64,000 nucleotides of DNA from Brochothrix thermosphacta DSM 20171 = FSL F6-1036 (GTDB taxonomy: Bacteria > Bacillota > Bacilli > Lactobacillales > Listeriaceae): positions 992,001 to 1,056,000 of the forward strand of contig NZ_CP145608.1 of NCBI RefSeq assembly GCF_036884295.1. Reading direction: 5' to 3'. Positions 19,017-28,436 of this stretch are shown piece after piece. The notes below the pieces were generated by a model that did not search any database, was not told the origin of the DNA, and was given only the letters and a program-made list of their open reading frames with translations. Both the position numbers and the translations under genes were made by a program. The stretch's first letter is position 1; each line of letters opens with the position of its first letter.

Positions 19017-19173
19017 ATGAAGACGTTTATGCTCGGAGACTTTATGTTTTTACTAGTGTCCTTATTGATCCGTAACTATAATCATTTTAGTTATTTATTT
19101 AATCAAAGAAGTGAGTCGTCGCAATAAAAAGATGGCATTGTTAGAAGAACGTATCAAAAAGTTAGAAAAATAA
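19017..19173 (+). pseudogene. small membrane protein gene with a one-base frameshift
   Basis: ATG 19017 follows ATGGAGG. The first frame gives MKTFMLGDFMFLLVSLLI and then loses hydrophobicity. From about 19071 a second frame, without in-frame stops, continues as TIIILVIYLIKEVSRRNKK and ends in a coiled-coil-like basic tail (LLEERIKKLEK, stop at 19171). Joined by dropping one base near GATCCGTA, the two give a ~51-aa single-helix protein of a kind common in Firmicutes. Function is unknown. This may be a real mutation or a sequencing indel. Confidence 0.5.
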
Positions 19174-19198
19174 AGCTGTTTTTAGATAAATAGTAGAA

Positions 19199-19244
19199 CA
19201 AAATCACTGACTGAGCAAAATTGAGCTTATCAGTGGTTTTTTAT
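19199..19244 (+). terminator. terminator after small membrane protein
   Basis: AAATCACTGA (19201-19210) pairs with TCAGTGGTTT (19230-19239), with GAGC/GCTT pairing in the interior; T run after. Confidence 0.75.
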
Positions 19245-19335
19245 TTGGTAAGTAGCAGTTAAGGTCTGTTTAGCAGATAATCATCGTTCGTTTAAACGTT
19301 TGTTTAATTATTAAGCGGTTGTTTTTAAAAATAGG

Positions 19336-19363
19336 CAAAAAAAAGAGTGGGAAGCCCACTCTC
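19336..19363 (-). terminator. terminator of histidinol-phosphatase gene
   Basis: AGAGTGGG/CCCACTCT stem with an eight-A run on the plus strand, which is a T run for the minus-strand gene. Confidence 0.85.
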
Positions 19364-19376
19364 ACATATAAGTACA

Positions 19377-20210
19377 TTAACGGTACATATCAATAAATTT
19401 ATCATATCCACGACCAACCTCGTCAACACTGTGAGCATCAGAACCAAAAACAAATGGAATTCCTTTTGCAAGTGCCATTCGCGTTAATTCTTTACCAGGA
19501 TAAGTTTCACCACAATCAACTTTATAAAGACCAGCAGTATTGAAATCAAGACTATAATTTTGTGATGCAATTTGGTCAAGTAGACAAGAAAGTTGATGTT
19601 TTTGTTTCAGAGAATAGCCAATTTCAGCAGGTGTATAGTTTTTTTGGAATTTTTGGACAAGTGAAAGATGACCTAAACGAGTCGGTTTGAATTGCCCAAT
19701 ATCCCATGAAAGTGCCTCTTTTTGCATTTGGATATATTTATTTTGAACAGCGGTAAATGAGCCATAATGTTGAACCAAACCAGAATCAAAATCAGCAGCA
19801 CTATAATCGATAAAGCGCCAGCCATCTTTCCCTGGCATAAAGTGCACAGATAAAATATTGTCAGATAGATAGGGACCGTATTCATTTAAAAAATTGCGAA
19901 TATCATCTGTGTTTTCAGGTAAATAATCAAGTTCAAAACCGAAACGAATCGTAAGGTCAGATTGATATTTATACTGTAGTCGTTTTATTTTTTTGATATA
20001 ATGCTCAACATCATTCATGTCCATCGCTGTCGTTGCTATTTCAGCAGCTGTGTTAGGCATCATCTCTTTAAAAGATGTTGGTAAAGGTGGATGTTCAGTG
20101 ATGCTATAATGGGTGAATCCCATTTTAATCGCGCGTTCTATCATCAATTCAACATCTTCACCACTGCCATGCGGACAGAATTCAGTATGAGTATGCCCTT
20201 CGTATTTCAT
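19377..20210 (-). CDS. hisK: histidinol-phosphatase, PHP family
   Basis: This 277-aa PHP-domain metallophosphatase removes phosphate from L-histidinol phosphate in histidine synthesis. Metal-binding motifs are HTHTEFCPHG (residues 6-15), a Glu/His pair in THYSITEHPP, FGFELDYLP, and the C-terminal FVFGSDAHSVDEVG. Length and motifs fit HisJ/HisK-type enzymes. It is not in a his operon here, as is common for this enzyme in Firmicutes. It may act on another phosphoester, since PHP specificity is hard to read. Confidence 0.85.
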   Translation of the reverse strand: MKYEGHTHTEFCPHGSGEDVELMIERAIKMGFTHYSITEHPPLPTSFKEMMPNTAAEIATTAMDMNDVEHYIKKIKRLQYKYQSDLTIRFGFELDYLPENTDDIRNFLNEYGPYLSDNILSVHFMPGKDGWRFIDYSAADFDSGLVQHYGSFTAVQNKYIQMQKEALSWDIGQFKPTRLGHLSLVQKFQKNYTPAEIGYSLKQKHQLSCLLDQIASQNYSLDFNTAGLYKVDCGETYPGKELTRMALAKGIPFVFGSDAHSVDEVGRGYDKFIDMYR

Positions 20211-20811
20211 TCCCTTTACCCCCTATGTATAATTATTTTTGTGTGAGCTATTTTTTGACTAATAAAAATAATATTAATTTAATTTATAGCTATAGTAGAT
20301 ATCATCTAATTTTAATGGTTTTGTATATGCTAGCAAAGGGTACAATGCTGTTAGGCTTGTTATTTTAGAATAACGTGACAGACCGCTAATTGCAAGACAA
20401 TAAAACGTTTTCAGTGAAAATATGTCAACAGCTATCATAGTAACTAGAACGAAGACGATTTTAGCTTATCGGTGTATCTATTTAAAAGGATGAAATTTAC
20501 AGAAAATATCTATGTCGTTATCGTTTGCTTATCTGTACTAAAAGAAAAGGTAAGTAAAGTAACTATTATATTTACCATAAACAGAAAAATAGTGAAATTT
20601 TTTCAGAGTAGCAAAAATAGAACGATGAAAAGTTATAAATCTTTCCAAAACGGATTTAATGCTATAATTTTAGTGGAAAATGATGATTTAAAAAGGTTCA
20701 AATGAAAGATATTAAGAAACTTCATTAAAAAATAACTGAAATAACAGTTTAGTTTGTCAATTGGGCTAGTAAAAGGATATAATAAGATTAATATCTAGAA
20801 GGAGGCAAATT
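20211..20811. other. 600-base AT-rich intergenic region
   Basis: No convincing gene. It holds the degV promoter at its right end and an imperfect cre-like sequence at 20399-20413. A 77-codon frame at 20472-20705 has no ribosome binding site or family resemblance and is not called. Confidence 0.5.
20754..20783 (+). promoter_or_regulatory. sigma-A promoter of degV
   Basis: TTGTCA (20754-20759), an 18-base spacer and TATAAT (20778-20783), 29 bases upstream of ATG 20812. Confidence 0.7.
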
Positions 20812-21651
20812 ATGCCCAACATTAAAATAGTTACAGATTCGACAGCAGGATTAACAACGAAAGAAATTGAAAATTTTAATATTACGGTACTCCCATTAAC
20901 TGTTAGTTTAAATGGTGAGGAGTGGGTACCAGATGAAAATATGGATTACGAAGGTTTTATTGATCAAATGGAAGCTGCAAAGGAATTACCGCGAACATCA
21001 CAACCGGCAATCGGTAAAATGGTAGAAGCGTTAGAAAACTTAACTGCTGATGGCAGTTCAGTTATTGTGATTTCATTGACGGAGAAATTAAGTGGTACGG
21101 TGACAACTTTCCAACAGGCAGCTGATATGGTAAGTGGTGATGTTACTGTCGTTGATTCTAAATTTATTTCACGTGCTTTAGCATTCCAAGTTATAGAAGC
21201 AGGGGAAATGGCAAAAGCAGGTGCTACAAAAGAAGCTATTTTGGAACGTGTAAAATTCATTCAAGAACATACTAAACTCTTTATTGTTGTACTTAATTTA
21301 GATAATTTAGCGAAAGGTGGTCGTATTGGAAAAATGACATCGGCCATTGGACACTTATTATCAATTAAATTGATTGCAGAGCTTGGTGAAGGCGGTTTAG
21401 AAGCGAAAGCAAAAGTACGAAGTGAAAAACAAATCATTAAATTCTTTAATAGCCATTTTGAAGGTGTAACAGAGAATGTGAAATATATAGATATGATGCA
21501 TGCCATGAATAATGAACTCAGTGAAAAAGTAGCGAACTCAATTAAGGTGATTAAGCCACAAATTAAAGAAATTCCGCAATTTTTTGTTGACCCAATTATC
21601 GCAACTCATGCCGGTAAAGGCGCAGTTGCAGTCATGTATTGTACAGAATAG
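20812..21651 (+). CDS. DegV family fatty-acid-binding protein
   Basis: This 279-aa protein has the DegV start IKIVTDSTAGL, the lipid-carboxylate-binding segment RTSQPAIG, SLTEKLSGTVTTFQQA and LDNLAKGGRIG. DegV (FakB-like) proteins carry acyl chains; some deliver them to the FakA kinase, but no fakA is near. GAAGGAGG precedes ATG 20812. ypmR follows after nine bases, and the run degV-ypmR-ypmS-msrA-msrB-yozE looks like one transcript. Confidence 0.88.
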   Translation: MPNIKIVTDSTAGLTTKEIENFNITVLPLTVSLNGEEWVPDENMDYEGFIDQMEAAKELPRTSQPAIGKMVEALENLTADGSSVIVISLTEKLSGTVTTFQQAADMVSGDVTVVDSKFISRALAFQVIEAGEMAKAGATKEAILERVKFIQEHTKLFIVVLNLDNLAKGGRIGKMTSAIGHLLSIKLIAELGEGGLEAKAKVRSEKQIIKFFNSHFEGVTENVKYIDMMHAMNNELSEKVANSIKVIKPQIKEIPQFFVDPIIATHAGKGAVAVMYCTE

Positions 21652-21659
21652 GTGATAGA

Positions 21660-22397
21660 ATGAATAAAATTTTCAAATGGTTAAGTATTTTTATTATAGT
21701 GTTGGCTTTGGCAGGAGGTGCGACTTACCTATTCAAAGACCGTTTATTTCCCGAACCACCTAAAGATATCAACATTGTGGCGTTAGGCGATTCGTTAACT
21801 TATGGTGTGGGATCAAGTGAAGCAAACGACTATGTGACACGCTTAAAAACGCGATTGGAACGTTTAGAGACGATTGATGAGGTAACCACTTCTAATTTTG
21901 GTGTTACTGGTAATACATCTACTCAAATCCATCGACGATTAGTCGAACAAAAAGACATACAGCAAGCGGTTAAAAAAGCCGATATTGTAACCATCACAGC
22001 TGGCGGTAATGATTTAATGGCAGTTGTACGTCTTACTATGCTGCGAACAAATGCAAGTAGCTTTGAAGCAGCGTTAACGACTTACAAAAAAGAAATGAAA
22101 GCCATTTTAGATACGATTCACAAAGAGAATAACAAGGCAAAAGTCTATGTATTCGGTATCTATAATCCATTCACACAAATATTGGGTGATAATGAAGAGG
22201 CTGATGAAATACTAACAACATGGAACAACGCTTTAGCATCGATAACTAAAAAAGAGCATGCTGAGTTTGTCCCGATTGCAAGTGAATTTCATAAAGCAGG
22301 CGCAACTTTTATTTCACCAAAAGACCAGTTTCATCCAAATGATGAGGGTTATGCGTTAATGACGAAAAAACTATATGATAAAATAGAAGATAAGTAA
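21660..22397 (+). CDS. ypmR: SGNH/GDSL-type esterase (YpmR)
   Basis: This 245-aa protein starts at ATG 21660, just after the degV stop. An N-terminal membrane anchor or signal (residues 8-28) places it outside the membrane. The SGNH blocks are GDSLTYGVGSS (nucleophile Ser), GVTGNT, TAGGNDLM and DQFHPND (catalytic Asp/His). It is predicted to be a lipase or esterase acting on envelope lipids or acylated wall polymers; the substrate is not known. It precedes ypmS as in other Bacilli. Confidence 0.82.
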   Translation: MNKIFKWLSIFIIVLALAGGATYLFKDRLFPEPPKDINIVALGDSLTYGVGSSEANDYVTRLKTRLERLETIDEVTTSNFGVTGNTSTQIHRRLVEQKDIQQAVKKADIVTITAGGNDLMAVVRLTMLRTNASSFEAALTTYKKEMKAILDTIHKENNKAKVYVFGIYNPFTQILGDNEEADEILTTWNNALASITKKEHAEFVPIASEFHKAGATFISPKDQFHPNDEGYALMTKKLYDKIEDK

Positions 22398-22410
22398 GGG
22401 CGGAATGAAC

Positions 22411-23010
22411 ATGTCACGAGAAACAAAAACAACAAAAAAGCTTAACATTTGGAAGTGGACAACGATACTGTTATTAGCGATGATTATCATCCCGACGATT
22501 ATCATTTTCATTCAAATAACGGATAGTTCAGGCTCTAAACCATTAAAAGAGCCACTGCCACAAAACACACCTAAGGTAACAATGTATTTTTCACCTGATG
22601 ATCTTAATAAGGTAATTGCTGGTTATCTAAGTGCCAATACAAAAGATAGTTCACAGTATCGAGTGACTGCCGAAGGTGATAGCATTTCATTTAAAACCAA
22701 TTTTGAATTTCTTAATCAAAACGTTGATCTTAAGTTAACTTTCAAACCTGAATTAGATTCAGCTGGAAATGTTATTCTTCATCAAGAGAGCATGACGTTA
22801 GGAAAAGTGAAATTACCAGTAAAATTGGTTATGAGTGCAGTTAAGAAAAATTTTGATTTCCCTAACTGGGTTCATGTTCAAAGTAACAAAAAGCAAGTCT
22901 ATTTAGCGCTTGATGAAATTGAATCAAAAACTTTTCCGCGTTTAGCGATCGATTCCTTTGCATTAGACGAGGAACGTATTACAATAACATTATTACTACC
23001 AACGAAATAA
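22411..23010 (+). CDS. ypmS: YpmS family (DUF2140) membrane-anchored protein
   Basis: This 199-aa protein starts at ATG 22411, about seven bases after AAGGGCGG; ATG 22405 is too close to that site. A basic N-terminus and one membrane helix (TTILLLAMIIIPTIIIF) are followed by an extracellular domain matching DUF2140. In relatives it always travels with ypmR. Its function is unproven; a role in wall or lipoteichoic acid metabolism has been suggested only from context. Confidence 0.75.
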   Translation: MSRETKTTKKLNIWKWTTILLLAMIIIPTIIIFIQITDSSGSKPLKEPLPQNTPKVTMYFSPDDLNKVIAGYLSANTKDSSQYRVTAEGDSISFKTNFEFLNQNVDLKLTFKPELDSAGNVILHQESMTLGKVKLPVKLVMSAVKKNFDFPNWVHVQSNKKQVYLALDEIESKTFPRLAIDSFALDEERITITLLLPTK

Positions 23011-23028
23011 ATAAAGGGGGATACGCAA

Positions 23029-23562
23029 ATGACAAAAGAACAATTAGAAGTCGCAACATTTGCAGGGGGATGTTTCTGGTGTATGGTCGAACCATTTGAA
23101 TCACAACAGGGCATCAAAACGGTCGTTTCTGGTTATACAGGGGGTCACGTTGAAAATCCAACATACGAGCAAGTATGTTCACATACAACAGGGCATACAG
23201 AAGCGGTCCAAATAACATTTGATCCTACTATTTTTAGTTATGAACAATTACTGACTGTTTATTGGCAACAAACGGATCCAACAGATGCAATGGGTCAATT
23301 CGCTGACCGCGGTGATAGCTATCGCCCAGCTATTTTTTTCCATTCTCCCGAACAACAAGCAGCTGCCGAAGCATCGAAACAGGCATTGCAAGAAAGCCGT
23401 CGTTTTAGCAAAGATATCGTTACGGAAATCTTGCCAGCTGTCGCTTTCTATCCAGCAGAAGATTACCATCAAGCATTTTACAAAAAAAATCCCGTCCACT
23501 ATGAACGTTCACATGAAGGTAGTGGTCGTGCAGGTTTTATTCGCGAAAATTGGGAGGGTTAA
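23029..23562 (+). CDS. msrA: peptide methionine (S)-S-oxide reductase
   Basis: This 177-aa protein carries the catalytic motif GGCFWC (C15, C18) and the family blocks [16 protein letters not shown] and [10 protein letters not shown], and reduces Met-S-sulfoxide in proteins. The stop overlaps the region of the msrB start, so the pair is translationally coupled. The separate msrA and msrB genes are the common Bacilli arrangement rather than the fused MsrAB. Confidence 0.95.
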   Translation: MTKEQLEVATFAGGCFWCMVEPFESQQGIKTVVSGYTGGHVENPTYEQVCSHTTGHTEAVQITFDPTIFSYEQLLTVYWQQTDPTDAMGQFADRGDSYRPAIFFHSPEQQAAAEASKQALQESRRFSKDIVTEILPAVAFYPAEDYHQAFYKKNPVHYERSHEGSGRAGFIRENWEG

Positions 23563-23564
23563 TG

Positions 23565-24002
23565 ATGGATGTTAATAAAAAAGCAGCTCGTCTAAAAGAG
23601 TTAACACCGTTGCAATTGGATGTAACTCAAAATGCCGGAACAGAAAGACCGTTTACCCATGAGTACAATGATAATCACCAAGAAGGTATCTACGTCGATA
23701 TTGTTTCAGGAGAAGCATTATTCTCTTCTAGAGATCAATATGATGCGGGATGTGGTTGGCCGAGCTTTACAAAACCAATCAACCAAACAGAAGTTGCCGA
23801 ACACACAGATGATACACTAGGCATGCGCCGTGTCGAAGTACGTTCAACAACTGCTGATTCACATTTAGGTCATGTTTTCCCAGATGGACCACAAAAAACA
23901 GGTGGTTTGCGTTACTGCATTAATGGTGCCGCATTAAAATTTGTTCCAGTAACAGAGCTTGCAGAAAAAGGTTATTCCGACTATATCAAGTATTTCGAGT
24001 AA
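23565..24002 (+). CDS. msrB: peptide methionine (R)-S-oxide reductase
   Basis: This 145-aa protein uses the catalytic Cys in [12 protein letters not shown], with [10 protein letters not shown] and [11 protein letters not shown] as family blocks. The zinc-binding CxxC pairs of many MsrB proteins are missing, as in a subgroup of Firmicutes enzymes. ATG 23565 is seven bases after GGGAGGG; ATG 23562 overlaps the msrA stop. It reduces Met-R-sulfoxide, complementing MsrA. Confidence 0.95.
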   Translation: MDVNKKAARLKELTPLQLDVTQNAGTERPFTHEYNDNHQEGIYVDIVSGEALFSSRDQYDAGCGWPSFTKPINQTEVAEHTDDTLGMRRVEVRSTTADSHLGHVFPDGPQKTGGLRYCINGAALKFVPVTELAEKGYSDYIKYFE

Positions 24003-24018
24003 AGATTGGGGCAATAGT

Positions 24019-24252
24019 ATGGCACGAACGTTTTATCATTATTTAATGACCTATCGCGATCCATTCAAAAAAGATGATGCAACAGCGTTTGCAAATTCTG
24101 CCTATCGCGATCATGGTTTTCCTAAACAAGAAAAAAATTATCATAAAGTGAGTGACTATTTGGAAACGCAAGTTGATTATATTGACTCGCTGAGCTTGTT
24201 TGATGATTTATGGGATCAGTATCTATTAGACGAAGATAAAAATCGTCGCTAA
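24019..24252 (+). CDS. yozE: YozE family (UPF0346) protein
   Basis: This 77-aa protein has the family pattern [12 protein letters not shown] followed by [25 protein letters not shown]. Proteins of this family are small, acidic, SAM-like helical bundles of unknown function. ATG 24019 lies 16 bases after the msrB stop. An earlier in-frame ATG inside msrB is not plausible. Position after msrB is conserved in Listeria-like genomes as I recall them. Confidence 0.82.
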   Translation: MARTFYHYLMTYRDPFKKDDATAFANSAYRDHGFPKQEKNYHKVSDYLETQVDYIDSLSLFDDLWDQYLLDEDKNRR

Positions 24253-24276
24253 TTAAAAATTGGAGGTAGTCAAACA

Positions 24277-24984
24277 ATGAGTATTCATATCGAAGCAAAA
24301 AAAGGTGAAATAGCAGAAACAATTTTATTACCGGGAGATCCATTACGAGCAAAATATATCGCGGATACATTTTTAGAGGACGTTGTTCAATATAATGCAG
24401 TCCGTAATATGTTTGGTTATACAGGAACTTATAAAGGTAAACGCATCTCTGTTCAAGGAACAGGTATGGGGATTCCTTCGATTTCAATCTATGCTAATGA
24501 GTTAATGATGGAATATGGCGTTAAAAATCTAATTCGTGTCGGTACAATGGGTGCTTTATCAACAGACGTACATGTACGTGATGTTGTTATTGCACAAGCT
24601 GCTTCAACAGACGCACAAATTAACCGTAACACATTCTCACATGGTGTTGACTATACGCCAATCGCAGACTTTGACTTGTTACACACTGCTTATCAAAAAG
24701 CGACGGAAGCAGGTTTAAGTGTTCGTGTAGGTAATGTTTTTTCAGCAGATCGTTTTTATAATCAACAATTGGATAAACAACAATTAGCTGATTATGGTGT
24801 GTTAGGTATTGAAATGGAAGCTGCAGCTTTATATACATTAGCAGCACAATACAAATGCCGCGCGTTAGCTATATTAACAGTTAGCGATCATATCTTCTTA
24901 GATGAAGATACAACAGCTGAAGAACGTCAAACAACATTCGTTGATATGATGAAAATTGCTTTGGATACAGCAATCGAATTTTAA
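24277..24984 (+). CDS. deoD: purine-nucleoside phosphorylase, DeoD type
   Basis: This 235-aa hexameric-type enzyme phosphorolyses purine (deoxy)nucleosides to base and ribose-1-phosphate. Blocks include [40 protein letters not shown] and [14 protein letters not shown], with the catalytic Asp region VSDHIF. GGAGG precedes ATG 24277. A strong terminator ends the transcript. Confidence 0.95.
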   Translation: MSIHIEAKKGEIAETILLPGDPLRAKYIADTFLEDVVQYNAVRNMFGYTGTYKGKRISVQGTGMGIPSISIYANELMMEYGVKNLIRVGTMGALSTDVHVRDVVIAQAASTDAQINRNTFSHGVDYTPIADFDLLHTAYQKATEAGLSVRVGNVFSADRFYNQQLDKQQLADYGVLGIEMEAAALYTLAAQYKCRALAILTVSDHIFLDEDTTAEERQTTFVDMMKIALDTAIEF

Positions 24985-24996
24985 ATAGAAGCAACA

Positions 24997-25029
24997 GAAA
25001 AAAGCAGCCTATTTGTGGCTGCTTTTTTT
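24997..25029 (+). terminator. terminator after deoD
   Basis: AAAAAAGCAGCC pairs with GGCTGCTTTTTT, followed by T. Confidence 0.9.
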
Positions 25030-25287
25030 GGTTCTATATTTTAGGGTATTAGTGAGCTGTCAGTGAAGCCAATTTTTTTGCGAAATAATGAGAGACATTT
25101 TCAAATATTCTATAAAGTTGTTTGTGACATATTTATAAGTGGACTTGAACAGGTCCTTTACTACTTCTAGTAATATCTTAAATTCATCTGGAATTATAGA
25201 TGGAGATATTTCTTTTTCAAAAGAGGTTCGTTAAAACAAATGGTTAAGAAGCAAATTTACATAGATAACCATATGTTGTTAGTACTC

Positions 25288-25923
25288 TTAAATCGTGATG
25301 ATGCTGTCGTAATAGTCATCAAAATGATTGTCATGTGTCACCATAATAATTGTACAACCAGAAGCATTAATCTTTTTTAAGAGCATCATTATGGCTGTCG
25401 CGTTTTCATTATCAAGCGCAGCCACTGGTTCATCGGCAAAGAGTAAGCGTGGTTGGCGAAGTAAGCAGCGGGCAATCGCAACGCGTTGTTGTTCGCCACC
25501 ACTTAAACGAAAAATTGATTCAGTTAACAGGGTAGCATCTAAATTAACGGCAATTAAGGCTGCTTTACAACGTATTTGAATTTCTTTTTTTGATAATTTT
25601 TCATACTTAAGCGCAATATTTAAATTGTCGCGTACCGTTTCATTTTCCATCAATCCGAAATTTTGTACGATAAAACTAATTTCTCTACGGTACAAGCGAC
25701 TTTTTTTATACCACTGTAAGCGTGTGACATCCTTTTCATCGAAGTAGATTTTACCATTACTAGCAGGTTCAATCAGCGCTAAACAATTGAGTAAGGTTGT
25801 TTTACCAGAGCCGCTTTTTCCCTTAATTGCAACAAATTCCCCTGCTGAAATCGTTAAATTAAGCTGTTCAAACAGATAATTGTCATCAAATTGTTTAGTG
25901 AGTTTGTCCATCGTTACTTTCAT
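25288..25923 (-). CDS. ABC transporter ATPase of the lactococcin-972 group
   Basis: This 211-aa ATPase has Walker A GKSGSGKTTLLN, signature LSGGEQQRVAIARCLL and Walker B LLFADEPVAALD. Its ATG overlaps the stop of the preceding membrane-protein gene (ATGA), so the two are translationally coupled. It is a MacB/LolD-like ATPase, and context with a DUF1430-type membrane protein and a lactococcin-972-like gene assigns it to the bacteriocin export/immunity group. It appears intact although the bacteriocin gene is broken. Confidence 0.85.
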   Translation of the reverse strand: MKVTMDKLTKQFDDNYLFEQLNLTISAGEFVAIKGKSGSGKTTLLNCLALIEPASNGKIYFDEKDVTRLQWYKKSRLYRREISFIVQNFGLMENETVRDNLNIALKYEKLSKKEIQIRCKAALIAVNLDATLLTESIFRLSGGEQQRVAIARCLLRQPRLLFADEPVAALDNENATAIMMLLKKINASGCTIIMVTHDNHFDDYYDSIITI

Positions 25924-28013
25924 AAGAGACTTCCTTTCAATAACTTGTATTTAATGCGATATAAACACACATAAAGGATTGTAAATTCGATAAAGCCGAT
26001 TAGTGTAAAGAGGCCTGTGTTCACCGAACGTTGCGTAATAATTAAATTGTAAGCCGTTAATAGCAACCAAGGGCTACAACCGATCAAGAAAAGCAAGCAG
26101 TAGATACGAGTAATTGGATAACCTGCTTGTAGAAGTACCTGTGCTTTTTGGATGTTTAACAACAGATAATTGTGTATAAAAGATAACGTTAACAGCAAGT
26201 ATAAACTCAGCGTGATAATAATAATGGTGAGAAATAAAGAAATTACTAAATTATGATCAGTGAAGCGCTCTTTCAAAAAAATTTGAGCCGGGATAATTTC
26301 GGGATAAGTTTTTTGTAACTGATTTTTTTCAACAATGTTTTTAATAGCGCTCATTGATGTTTGAGTGTTCCCGATAAAAAATGTATCTGCGCGACCACTA
26401 ATACTATCAGCATAGGCTGATAAATTCTTATCGACATTATTTTGTGTTAATACCTTTATGAGTGGATTTTTAAGCGGACGTTGATGGGGTAAGAGAGTGA
26501 GCAGGGCTTGGTTATCGCGTATCTCAATGTAGCGGAATTTAACTTTTTGCGGCGTTGCTTTTAAACCGAAATTTTTTCCAACTTCATTATTTTGAAAATT
26601 ATGTTCTTTTTCAATATAGGATTTAATTTCCGGTAATAAAGCATAGTAAGTTGTCGGAACAAGTGTAATTAATGTTTTTTCATGGTTGTTAATTTTAATT
26701 TCAGTGCCATTAATATCATATAGGGGATTTAACTTCAAGTAATCAGGCGAAATCAACAGAACATTATTTTCAAATTTTTCATGTCCAGGATTATACTCAT
26801 CATCTAATAATTTATGTTCGGTATCATCCTCAAGTCGAAATAGTAACATCCCATGATTGTAGTAGTCATTGAATAAGTGGTTGGTACGTACTAAATTATC
26901 TAATTGAGCGTTATCATCCGTGGAGGACACGTCGGATAGTAAAGGTAAATAAAAGCGATGTTCAACTGCTTTGAGTGCGCGTTGCGTTTGTGCTTGTTCG
27001 ACAATGAAATAATAGATTTTTTGGCCGCTGAACTGAAGTGTAAATAGTAAAAAGATACTTAAAATGATTTTGACAGCGAGTAAGAGGACGACGAGTTTTT
27101 TTTGTGGCGATTCGCCTTTTGATGAGCGTGAGTTGAGGGGATAAAAAATTAGAAAACTGGCGATTAATAAATAAGTCAGTAATAACACGGTTAAACCAAG
27201 TAATGTCGCAAATATGGCGATGTTAAAAGCAGGTTTAATAGCGTTTATAAAGTAATAGTAGCTTGCGAGACTGAAAGTAATCAATGGAATCATCAATGCA
27301 TAAGGCAATTGGCGTTTGATAATGTCACTCAGTAACGTAATATGGCGATAACCGACCATAAGTTTAATGCTGTTTTGGCGATATTTAATATAATAATCGC
27401 TGACAATGATGAACATTAAAATCCCGCTTGTGATGAAGATACTAAGAAAAATTATTATTTTAGAAAAGAGCACTTGTGGATGAGATACCTCGGATTGCTT
27501 ATCTAGTGCGATGTTAACGCCCGTTTTATTTGAGAGGTCTTTTATTATTACAGAAATATGAGGCGATTGTTTACTTAACTGAATAACGTAATTGCCACTT
27601 TTTAGTTCCGTATTCTTTAGGGAGGTGAGAGGGGAAAGGAGTAGTTGATTGAATTCTGAATAGACATGTTTTTTATTTGTGTACTGTTCATTACCGAAGG
27701 GTTTCAAATCGAGGCCAGCAGTGATTTTTTGTTTATGATGGTTTAACTGGGCGTATACCATCAGTTGATTCGTTATTGAACTTACTGATTCTTTGTAGAT
27801 ATTAAAATGATAGGTTTGACTGCTTGTTATCATTTTTGCTGTCCAATCGTTAGCAGTTTGAACATCTGCGTCATCAGCTACTGTGACGGTATAGGCACTT
27901 TCTTTTTTGATAGCGTTATATGTTTGGAATTGGTGTGTTGTTAAAAAAAGTTTTGTGGAAAAAAATAATAACAAGGCGATCGTGAAAAAACTTAAAATAA
28001 AAGCCTTTTTCAT
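25920..28013 (-). CDS. bacteriocin-associated integral membrane protein (DUF1430, lactococcin-972 type)
   Basis: This ~697-aa protein has an N-terminal membrane segment (AFILSFFTIALLLFFS) and a ~140-residue extracellular domain. Three membrane helices lie about residues 190-310, with another near 315-335. A second extracellular domain follows, and three C-terminal helices end the protein. This FtsX/MacB-like layout matches the putative immunity/export membrane proteins found beside lactococcin-972-type bacteriocins. ATG 28013 follows AAAGGTG; the GTG at 28022 lies within that site. It sits directly downstream of the decayed bacteriocin gene on the same strand and upstream of the ATPase. No stops or frameshifts are visible. 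It is either immunity or export, and family knowledge does not settle which. Confidence 0.8.
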   Translation of the reverse strand: MKKAFILSFFTIALLLFFSTKLFLTTHQFQTYNAIKKESAYTVTVADDADVQTANDWTAKMITSSQTYHFNIYKESVSSITNQLMVYAQLNHHKQKITAGLDLKPFGNEQYTNKKHVYSEFNQLLLSPLTSLKNTELKSGNYVIQLSKQSPHISVIIKDLSNKTGVNIALDKQSEVSHPQVLFSKIIIFLSIFITSGILMFIIVSDYYIKYRQNSIKLMVGYRHITLLSDIIKRQLPYALMIPLITFSLASYYYFINAIKPAFNIAIFATLLGLTVLLLTYLLIASFLIFYPLNSRSSKGESPQKKLVVLLLAVKIILSIFLLFTLQFSGQKIYYFIVEQAQTQRALKAVEHRFYLPLLSDVSSTDDNAQLDNLVRTNHLFNDYYNHGMLLFRLEDDTEHKLLDDEYNPGHEKFENNVLLISPDYLKLNPLYDINGTEIKINNHEKTLITLVPTTYYALLPEIKSYIEKEHNFQNNEVGKNFGLKATPQKVKFRYIEIRDNQALLTLLPHQRPLKNPLIKVLTQNNVDKNLSAYADSISGRADTFFIGNTQTSMSAIKNIVEKNQLQKTYPEIIPAQIFLKERFTDHNLVISLFLTIIIITLSLYLLLTLSFIHNYLLLNIQKAQVLLQAGYPITRIYCLLFLIGCSPWLLLTAYNLIITQRSVNTGLFTLIGFIEFTILYVCLYRIKYKLLKGSLL

Positions 28014-28027
28014 ACGTAACACACCTT

Positions 28028-28405
28028 TCAGAGGTTATCGAGTAGCCAATACGAATTATTTGAAGAATAGCTCCAATACCAAGGCGTTTTAGCTGTTGCT
28101 GTGATTTTTGGATTTTTCCAATCAGAGCGTATACTCTTGCTATTCATCATCGAAGTTGTTCGATGTTGTTTCTTATTGTGGTCATATTCGCTTTTTTGCC
28201 TAGCTTGCCCCCAAATTGACCATTGCACCATGTACCTGAAAGTGTCGCCACCCACCTTAACGATTTTTCGAGTTAATGAATGGTTACTGCTACTATTTTT
28301 TCTGTCGTATAAGCTTGCCCAGTTTCACTTGTAGCATAGGCGGTTGTTGCGAGAGAAGTTGCGATAAAGATGACTACGATGAGGATGATTTATTTTTTTA
28401 TTTAT
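28028..28405 (-). pseudogene. decayed lactococcin-972-type bacteriocin precursor
   Basis: The mature part reads VGGDTFRYMVQWSIW, KSEYDHNKKQH and SKSIRSDWKNPK and ends SYWLLDNL with stop at 28028. This is the lactococcin-972 pattern (VGGGTW-like start, YxHxxKxH, RSxW). A perfect ribosome binding site (GGAGGA, complement of 28412-28417) faces ATA at 28405-28403 where ATG is expected. A signal-peptide sequence (IILIVVIFIATSLATTAYA) is present but in another frame, with TAA just ahead of it. A second frame change occurs between about 28263 and 28310. Lost start plus two frameshifts make it non-functional as read. Confidence 0.72.
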
Positions 28406-28436
28406 TTGAAATCCTCCTTTTCTTATGATTGTGTCA

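Noticed and set aside
20399-20413. cre-like sequence between hisK and degV
   Set aside because: Two mismatches in fixed positions and about 190 bases from the nearest start; too weak to assert.
20472-20705. 77-codon open frame between the hisK and degV genes
   Set aside because: No ribosome binding site, Lys/Phe/Ile-rich composition expected of AT-rich DNA, no family resemblance.
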